DNA from: Comamonas sp. lk
Lineage (GTDB): Bacteria > Pseudomonadota > Gammaproteobacteria > Burkholderiales > Burkholderiaceae_C
Assembly: GCA_945865675.1 (NCBI GenBank)
Contig: CAMBFO010000001.1
Location: 1-64,000, forward strand
Length of the DNA stretch: 64,000 nucleotides
Direction of reading: 5' to 3'
The position numbers and the translations under genes were made by a program. Under the pieces are notes generated by a model, which saw only the letters and a list, made by a program, of their open reading frames with translations, was not told the origin of the DNA and did not search any database. Below, in pieces: positions 57,852 to 64,000 of the stretch; position 1 is the first letter of the stretch, and every line of letters starts with the position of its first letter.

Positions 57852-60800
57852 TTATACCGCTGCGCTGCGCTTGGCCTTGGCCGCGGTTGGAGTCTTAGCC
57901 ACTGCGGATTTTTTGGCATGAATTTCGACCAGCGCACGCTTGTATTCCAGAGGGAATACCTTCACGAATTTTGCGCGCGCGCTGTCCCACTGGTCCAGCA
58001 ATTCGCGGGCGCGCTTGCTGCCGGTCCAGCGGTTGTGGTCCTCCAGCAATTTACGCAATTGCGCTTCATCGGATTGAACCCCGTGCCACACGGCTTTGTC
58101 GATCTGCGCTTCTTGCTCCTTGGCACTTAGCACCGGCTCCATGCTGACCATGGCGGTATTGCAGCGGCTGGCGAATTGACCGTCCTCGTCATAGACATAA
58201 GCGATGCCCCCGCTCATACCGGCGGCAAAGTTACGCCCGGTTCTTCCCAAGACCAGCACGGTGCCGCCCGTCATGTATTCGCAGCCATGGTCGCCGGTGC
58301 CTTCAACGACCGCCGTCGCACCCGATAGGCGGACCGCAAAGCGCTCACCGGCCACGCCGCTGAAAAAGGCTTCGCCGCTGGTGGCGCCGTACAGCACGGT
58401 ATTGCCCACAATGGTATTGCGGATGGCTTCGCCCCGGAAATCAATGCTCGGGCGTACCACCACGCGCCCGCCGGACAAGCCCTTGCCGGTGTAGTCATTG
58501 GCGTCGCCTATCAGGTACAGCGTTACGCCCTTGCATAAAAAGGCGCCAAAGGACTGGCCGCCCGTGCCTTCGAGCTGGATACGGATACTGTCATCAGGCA
58601 GGCCTTCAGGGTGCACCTTGGTAATCGCGCCCGACAGCATGGCTCCCACGGAGCGGTTCACATTGCGCGCCGCTTCCATGAACTGTATTTTTTCGCCTTT
58701 GTCGATAGCGGCGCGGCTTTTTTCTATCAGACGCACGTCCAGCGCATTTTCCAGGCCATGGTCCTGCGCTTGATTTTGAAAACGGGACACGCTGGCAGGC
58801 ACTTGCGGCTGCGCAAACAAGCGGCTGAAATCCAGGCCGCTGGACTTCCAATGGTCGATGCCCTTGCGCATGTCCAGCAGATCGGCCCGGCCAATCAAAT
58901 CGTCGAACTTACGTATGCCCAGCTGCGCCATGATGTGGCGCACTTCTTCAGCCACGAAGAAAAAGTAGTTCACGACATGCTCGGGCTTGCCGGAGAATTT
59001 TTTGCGCAGCACCGGGTCTTGCGTTGCCACGCCGACTGGGCAGGTGTTGAGATGGCATTTGCGCATCATGATGCAGCCTTCAACCACCAGCGGCGCAGTG
59101 GCAAAGCCGAACTCATCGGCGCCGAGCAAGGCGCCAATGGCCACGTCGCGGCCGGTTTTCATCTGGCCGTCTACCTGCACCCGGATGCGGCTGCGCAAAC
59201 GGTTAAGTACCAGCACTTGCTGCGTCTCGGCCAAGCCGATTTCCCAGGGGCTGCCCGCGTGTTTGATCGAGGACCAGGGCGAGGCACCGGTGCCGCCGTC
59301 ATGCCCAGCAATCACCACATGGTCAGCCTTGCATTTGGCCACACCGGCCGCCACCGTGCCCACGCCGATCTCGGAGACCAGCTTGACACTGATGTCGGAA
59401 TGGGGAGCGACGTTTTTGAGGTCGTGAATCAATTGCGCCAGGTCTTCAATGGAATAAATATCGTGGTGGGGGGGCGGCGAGATCAGGCCGACACCGGGCA
59501 CCGAGTAGCGCAGTTTGCCGATGTATTCGGACACTTTGCCACCAGGCAACTGCCCGCCTTCGCCGGGCTTAGCGCCTTGGGCCATCTTGATCTGAATCTG
59601 GTCGGCGCTGACCAGGTATTCCGCTGTCACACCAAAGCGGCCCGAAGCCACCTGCTTGATTTTGGAGCGCATCGAGTCGCCTGCTTGCAATTCGTAGTCG
59701 ACCTCGAAAATTTCCTTGCCCAAGAGGTCGGACATGGTCTGTCCTTGCTGGATGGGAATGCCTTTGAGCTCATTGCGGTAGCGCAGCGGGTCTTCACCGC
59801 CTTCGCCGGTATTGCTCTTGCCGCCAATGCGGTTCATGGCCACTGCCAGCGTGCTGTGCGCCTCAGTAGAAATAGAGCCCAGCGACATCGCGCCAGTAGC
59901 AAAACGTTTGACAATTTCGGCCGCTGGCTCTACCTCGTCGATGGAGATAGCTTTGGCCGGGTCGATGCGAAATTCAAACAGGCCGCGCAAAGTGAGTTGG
60001 CGGCGCGTCTGGTCATTAATGATTTGGGAGTACTCTTTATAGGTGCCCCAGTTGTTGGCGCGCGTACTGTGTTGCAGCTTGGCAATCGCGTCGGGCGTCC
60101 ACATATGCTCTTCGCCACGCACGCGCCAGGCGTATTCGCCACCGGCATCCAGGGCCTGGGCCAGCACCGGGTCTTTGCCAAAGGCCAGTTTATGGGTGCG
60201 TATGGCTTCTTCAGCGATTTCAAAAACGCCTATGCCTTCAACGCGGCTGGGGGTGCCTGTGAAGTATTTGCGTGCAGTTTCGCTGGACAGGCCGATCGCC
60301 TCGAACAACTGCGCGCCGCAGTAGCTCATATAGGTGCTGACGCCCATCTTGGACATGATTTTGGACAGCCCTTTGCCCACGGCTTTGACGTAGTTGTAGA
60401 TCGCTTTGTCGGCACTGAGCGCACCGGGCAGGCCCTCGCTCATCTGCACCAGTGTTTCCATCGCCAAGTAAGGATGCACCGCTTCGGCGCCGTAGCCGGC
60501 GAGCACCGCGAAATGGTGCACCTCGCGCGCGCTGCCGGTTTCCACCACCAGCCCGGCGGTGGTGCGCAAGCCTTCGAGCACCAGGTGCTGGTGGATGGCG
60601 GACAAAGCCAGCAAAGCAGGTATGGCGACCTGGGTAGCGCCCATGGCGCGGTCACTGACGATGAGAATATTGTTGCCGCTCTTGATGGCATCGACTGCCT
60701 CGGCGCACAGCGAAGCGAGTTTGGCCTCCACGCCTTCGCGGCCCCAGGCCAGCGGGTAGGTGATATCCAGGGTGTAGCTGCGAAATTTGCCCTGGGTGTG

Positions 60801-62576
60801 GCGCTCTATGTCGCGCAACTTGGCCATGTCGGTGAAGTCGAGCACAGGCTGGGAGACTTCCAGGCGCATCGGCGGGTTAACTTGGTTGATGTCCAACAAA
60901 TTGGGCTTGGGGCCCACAAAAGACACCAAGGACATCACGATGGCTTCGCGAATTGGGTCAATCGGCGGATTAGTGACTTGGGCAAACAGCTGTTTGAAGT
61001 AGCTATACAGCGGCTTATTCTTGTCGCTCAGAACGGCCAAGGGGCTGTCGTTGCCCATCGAGCCCAAGGCCTCTTCACCCAGACTGGCCATGGGGGCAAT
61101 CAGGAACTTCAAGTCTTCCTGGGTGTAGCCAAAAGCTTGTTGGCGGTCGAGCAAGCTGGCCGCATGGGGCGCTACAGCCGGTGCGGCTTCTTCGCTCGCC
61201 ACATGGTCGATCTTGATGCGCAGGTTTTCAATCCACTGCTTGTAGGGACGGCTATTGGCCAAACCCGATTTGAGTTCTTCGTCATCGATCATGCGGCCCT
61301 GTTCCAGGTCGATCAGGAACATCTTGCCTGGCTGCAAGCGCCATTTGCGCACGATTTTGTTTTCCGGCACCGGTAGTACGCCGGATTCCGAGCCCATGAT
61401 CACCAAATCATCGTCGGTAATGCAATAGCGCGAGGGGCGCAGGCCATTGCGGTCCAGCGTAGCGCCGATCTGGCGACCATCGGTAAAAACGATAGAAGCC
61501 GGGCCATCCCAAGGTTCGAGCATGGCGGCGTGGTATTCGTAAAAAGCACGGCGGCGCTCGTCCATAGTGCCGTGGTTTTCCCAGGGCTCGGGGATCATCA
61601 TCATCATGGCCTGGCTGATGGGGTAGCCGGCCATGGTCAGCAGTTCCAGACAGTTGTCAAAAGTGGCCGTGTCGGACTGACCGGCAAAGCTGATGGGATA
61701 CAGCTTTTTCAGGTCGGCGGCGAGCACGGGCGAGGACATCACGCCCTCGCGGGCTTTCATCCAGTTGTAATTGCCTTTGACGGTGTTGATTTCGCCGTTA
61801 TGCGCCACGTAGCGGTAAGGGTGGGCCAGCGGCCATTCCGGAAAGGTGTTGGTGGAAAAACGCTGGTGCACCAGGCCCAGTGCGGAAATGCAGCGCGCGT
61901 CTTCCAAGTCTTTGAAGTAGGTGCCCACCTGGTCAGCCAGCAGCAAACCTTTGTAGATCACCGTGCGGCTGGACATGCTGGGAACATAGTATTCCTTGCT
62001 GTGCTTGAGGTTGAGGTGCTGGATAGCGGCGCTGGCGGTTTTTCGGATCACATAGAGCTTGCGCTCGAGCGCGTCCTGCACAATCACATCGTTACCGCGT
62101 CCGATAAACACCTGGCGTATCACCGGCTCTTTATCCCGCACCGTGGGGGACATGGGCATCTCGGCATTGAGCGGCACATCGCGCCAGCCCAAAAGCACCT
62201 GGCCTTCGGCCTTGATAGCGCGTTCCATTTCCTGCTCACAGGCCAGACGTGAGGCATGCTCTTTGGGCAGGAATATCATGCCAACGCCGTATTCGCCAGC
62301 GGCGGGTAATTGCACCCCCTGGGCCGCCATTTCTTCGCGGTAGAGCGCATCGGGCAATTGAATCAATATGCCGGCGCCATCGCCCATGAGTTTGTCTGCG
62401 CCCACCGCACCGCGATGGTCCAGGTTTTCCAGAATCTTGAGTGCGTTGCTGACAATGCTATGGCTCTTCTCGCCCCGGATGTGCGCCACAAAGCCCACGC
62501 CACAAGCGTCATGCTCCTGCTCCCCCGCATACAAACCAAATTGCTGCAAATGCTCCCTCTCGGCCGCCGTGGTCAT
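57852..62576 (-). CDS. gltB: Glutamate synthase large subunit
   Basis: 1574 aa; [16 protein letters not shown]-terminal class II GATase; [34 protein letters not shown]. Confidence 0.98.
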   Translation of the reverse strand: MTTAAEREHLQQFGLYAGEQEHDACGVGFVAHIRGEKSHSIVSNALKILENLDHRGAVGADKLMGDGAGILIQLPDALYREEMAAQGVQLPAAGEYGVGMIFLPKEHASRLACEQEMERAIKAEGQVLLGWRDVPLNAEMPMSPTVRDKEPVIRQVFIGRGNDVIVQDALERKLYVIRKTASAAIQHLNLKHSKEYYVPSMSSRTVIYKGLLLADQVGTYFKDLEDARCISALGLVHQRFSTNTFPEWPLAHPYRYVAHNGEINTVKGNYNWMKAREGVMSSPVLAADLKKLYPISFAGQSDTATFDNCLELLTMAGYPISQAMMMMIPEPWENHGTMDERRRAFYEYHAAMLEPWDGPASIVFTDGRQIGATLDRNGLRPSRYCITDDDLVIMGSESGVLPVPENKIVRKWRLQPGKMFLIDLEQGRMIDDEELKSGLANSRPYKQWIENLRIKIDHVASEEAAPAVAPHAASLLDRQQAFGYTQEDLKFLIAPMASLGEEALGSMGNDSPLAVLSDKNKPLYSYFKQLFAQVTNPPIDPIREAIVMSLVSFVGPKPNLLDINQVNPPMRLEVSQPVLDFTDMAKLRDIERHTQGKFRSYTLDITYPLAWGREGVEAKLASLCAEAVDAIKSGNNILIVSDRAMGATQVAIPALLALSAIHQHLVLEGLRTTAGLVVETGSAREVHHFAVLAGYGAEAVHPYLAMETLVQMSEGLPGALSADKAIYNYVKAVGKGLSKIMSKMGVSTYMSYCGAQLFEAIGLSSETARKYFTGTPSRVEGIGVFEIAEEAIRTHKLAFGKDPVLAQALDAGGEYAWRVRGEEHMWTPDAIAKLQHSTRANNWGTYKEYSQIINDQTRRQLTLRGLFEFRIDPAKAISIDEVEPAAEIVKRFATGAMSLGSISTEAHSTLAVAMNRIGGKSNTGEGGEDPLRYRNELKGIPIQQGQTMSDLLGKEIFEVDYELQAGDSMRSKIKQVASGRFGVTAEYLVSADQIQIKMAQGAKPGEGGQLPGGKVSEYIGKLRYSVPGVGLISPPPHHDIYSIEDLAQLIHDLKNVAPHSDISVKLVSEIGVGTVAAGVAKCKADHVVIAGHDGGTGASPWSSIKHAGSPWEIGLAETQQVLVLNRLRSRIRVQVDGQMKTGRDVAIGALLGADEFGFATAPLVVEGCIMMRKCHLNTCPVGVATQDPVLRKKFSGKPEHVVNYFFFVAEEVRHIMAQLGIRKFDDLIGRADLLDMRKGIDHWKSSGLDFSRLFAQPQVPASVSRFQNQAQDHGLENALDVRLIEKSRAAIDKGEKIQFMEAARNVNRSVGAMLSGAITKVHPEGLPDDSIRIQLEGTGGQSFGAFLCKGVTLYLIGDANDYTGKGLSGGRVVVRPSIDFRGEAIRNTIVGNTVLYGATSGEAFFSGVAGERFAVRLSGATAVVEGTGDHGCEYMTGGTVLVLGRTGRNFAAGMSGGIAYVYDEDGQFASRCNTAMVSMEPVLSAKEQEAQIDKAVWHGVQSDEAQLRKLLEDHNRWTGSKRARELLDQWDSARAKFVKVFPLEYKRALVEIHAKKSAVAKTPTAAKAKRSAAV

Positions 62577-62642
62577 AACCCGCTCCTGGAAAATTACAAA
62601 GGACGATAAGCATACTGCAATGCAGCATCTTTCATTGAAAAA

Positions 62643-62710
62643 TAATTGGGGTCAGATCCCAATTAAATCAAAAGGGAACGGAATTCTGATTAATTGGGGA
62701 CAGATTAAAT
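62643..62710. repeat. Two copies of TAATTGGGG(T/A)CAGAT, the first within a dyad TAATTGGG-gtcagat-CCCAATTA
   Basis: 62643-62665 and 62691-62705; next to a REP-associated transposase gene. Confidence 0.6.
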
Positions 62711-62819
62711 TCACCGTTCAGTTCGCTGCCCGCAAATACCTAACTAAATAGGTGGGGCGGGCATCTCGGGCGGAGCATGCATCATCCGCCGCCCCACAGA
62801 AAATCGAGTGGGCAGGCAA

Positions 62820-63521
62820 TTACGGAATTTCGGGCCGCGCCGCAGCAGGCCTGCCGGCCTTGGACTTGCTGATGCGGCGGTCGGTTCGTTTTTGCAAATC
62901 TGCAACAAAATCCGGCTCACCCAGCGCCCAACCGCTGAGGGTTGCGTCGGTCAGGGCTTGCTGTGCGGCGCCATCCACCCCGGATTGCACCCAGGCCTGG
63001 TAAGCAGCCTCGCGGGCGAAGGGGGTGTTGCCCATTTCCCAATACAGAGGGTGCGGGTTGACCAAGGGGTCGGCGCGCACCCCGGTGTAATGCGCATACG
63101 AGGACCAGGGATAGTCTTGCGGCCCTGCCACCATGCCCGCGCGCACCGGGTTCAAGTCGATATAGGCCATGCACTGCAATAAATAGCGCTCCGTTTGCAG
63201 CACGGTGGAGCGGTAACGCCCTTCCCATAAGGTGCCGGTACGCGCTTGTTTGCGGTTGAAATACTGCACATAGCTGCGGCCCACAGCTTGCATCATGCGC
63301 GGCAGGCCTTCGGATTCCTCGGGGGTGAGTAACAGATGGAAATGGTTGCTCATCAGCACATAGGAATGCACCGCCACCTGGCATTCACGGGCCTGCGTGC
63401 GCAGCAAGTCCAGCAAATAGCGGTAATCGGCGGCGCTGGTAAATATCGCCTGCCGGTTGTTGCCCCGCTGAATAATGTGGTGCGGGTAGCCGGACAGACT
63501 GAGGCGGGGTAGGCGGGCCAT
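62820..63521 (-). CDS. REP-associated tyrosine transposase (Y1/HUH)
   Basis: LPRLSLSGYPHHIIQRGNNRQAIF; HSYVLMSNHFHLLLTP; TGTLWEGRYRSTVLQTERYLLQCMAYIDLNPVRAGMV. Confidence 0.92.
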   Translation of the reverse strand: MARLPRLSLSGYPHHIIQRGNNRQAIFTSAADYRYLLDLLRTQARECQVAVHSYVLMSNHFHLLLTPEESEGLPRMMQAVGRSYVQYFNRKQARTGTLWEGRYRSTVLQTERYLLQCMAYIDLNPVRAGMVAGPQDYPWSSYAHYTGVRADPLVNPHPLYWEMGNTPFAREAAYQAWVQSGVDGAAQQALTDATLSGWALGEPDFVADLQKRTDRRISKSKAGRPAAARPEIP

Positions 63522-63595
63522 AGGCGATGGGGTGGGTTTGCCCCATCTTATCCCTAACCCGTCCCTAATTTACCGTGTCGGCCCGCGCCATCTCG

Positions 63596-64000
63596 TTAGC
63601 GTGGAGCCCGGGTCACGCGCACCTTGCCGCCGGAAGTCACGATGATGACAGCGTCACCCGCCAAAAGGGTTTCATTGCCCTTAGCCTGTACGATGGCACG
63701 GCGATCGCCATTGCGCAATTGGACGATGATTTCAACGGCCTCTTCCTTGGTTCCCATGCGCTCGATCGCATTGCCGACTATTGCGCCGGCCACGCCGGCC
63801 AAGATACCAAGGCTGGTTTTTTCACGCTCAATGCTGCTGCCACCACTGCCGACCATGGCGCCAACCACACCGCCTGCGGCTGCACCCATACCGGACTGGC
63901 TACCGTCAACGGTAACGGGCCGGATGGTAATAATCACGCCGTCCTGCACCAGGGCGGCCACTTGGGCGTCTTGGCGGCTGATCACATCCGGACTGCTGGT
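63596..64000 (-). CDS. Glycine-zipper outer-membrane lipoprotein (SlyB-like), 5' end outside window
   Basis: GAAAGGVVGAMVGSGG...GILAGVAGAIVGNAIE; frame open to window end. Confidence 0.8.
   Translation of the reverse strand, partial: TSSPDVISRQDAQVAALVQDGVIITIRPVTVDGSQSGMGAAAGGVVGAMVGSGGSSIEREKTSLGILAGVAGAIVGNAIERMGTKEEAVEIIVQLRNGDRRAIVQAKGNETLLAGDAVIIVTSGGKVRVTRAPR

Noticed and set aside
58611-61376. 921-aa plus-strand ORF
   Set aside because: Fully antisense to gltB; His/Gly/Gln-rich shadow translation with no family features, a GC-rich codon artefact.
1-64000. CRISPR arrays, rRNA genes
   Set aside because: No regularly spaced repeats and no rRNA-like segments seen.

Overview
The window reads as a Burkholderiales-like (Comamonadaceae-like) chromosome segment. 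Most of it is ordinary housekeeping sequence: dusB, complete ccmABCDEFGHI, sspAB, petABC, pdxA, degQ-like, tatABC, a his operon, murA, a complete mla locus and gltBD. Three regions stand out. (1) At 1.3-7.6 kb there is an unusual sulfur/electron-transfer locus: a Tat-exported metallophosphoesterase, a monoheme cytochrome, a DUF1566-like protein, SoxY, SoxZ and HiPIP. A divergent LysR regulator follows, then a decayed flavocytochrome-c/SoxF fragment that abuts a solitary tetraheme pufC next to the ccm genes. (2) At about 21.36-28.13 kb a ~6.7 kb integrative element sits in the 3' end of tRNA-Thr(TGT). It has 35-bp att repeats, an integrase, an AlpA-like protein, a RepA-like ATPase with a large insertion, and several uncharacterised cargo genes. 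(3) At about 38.6-41.7 kb the his operon is split between hisF and hisI by a block of small cassette-like genes separated by attC-like palindromes. This looks like a cluster of attC sites lacking an integrase (CALIN). All calls come from reading the sequence and translations by eye; no database search was run.
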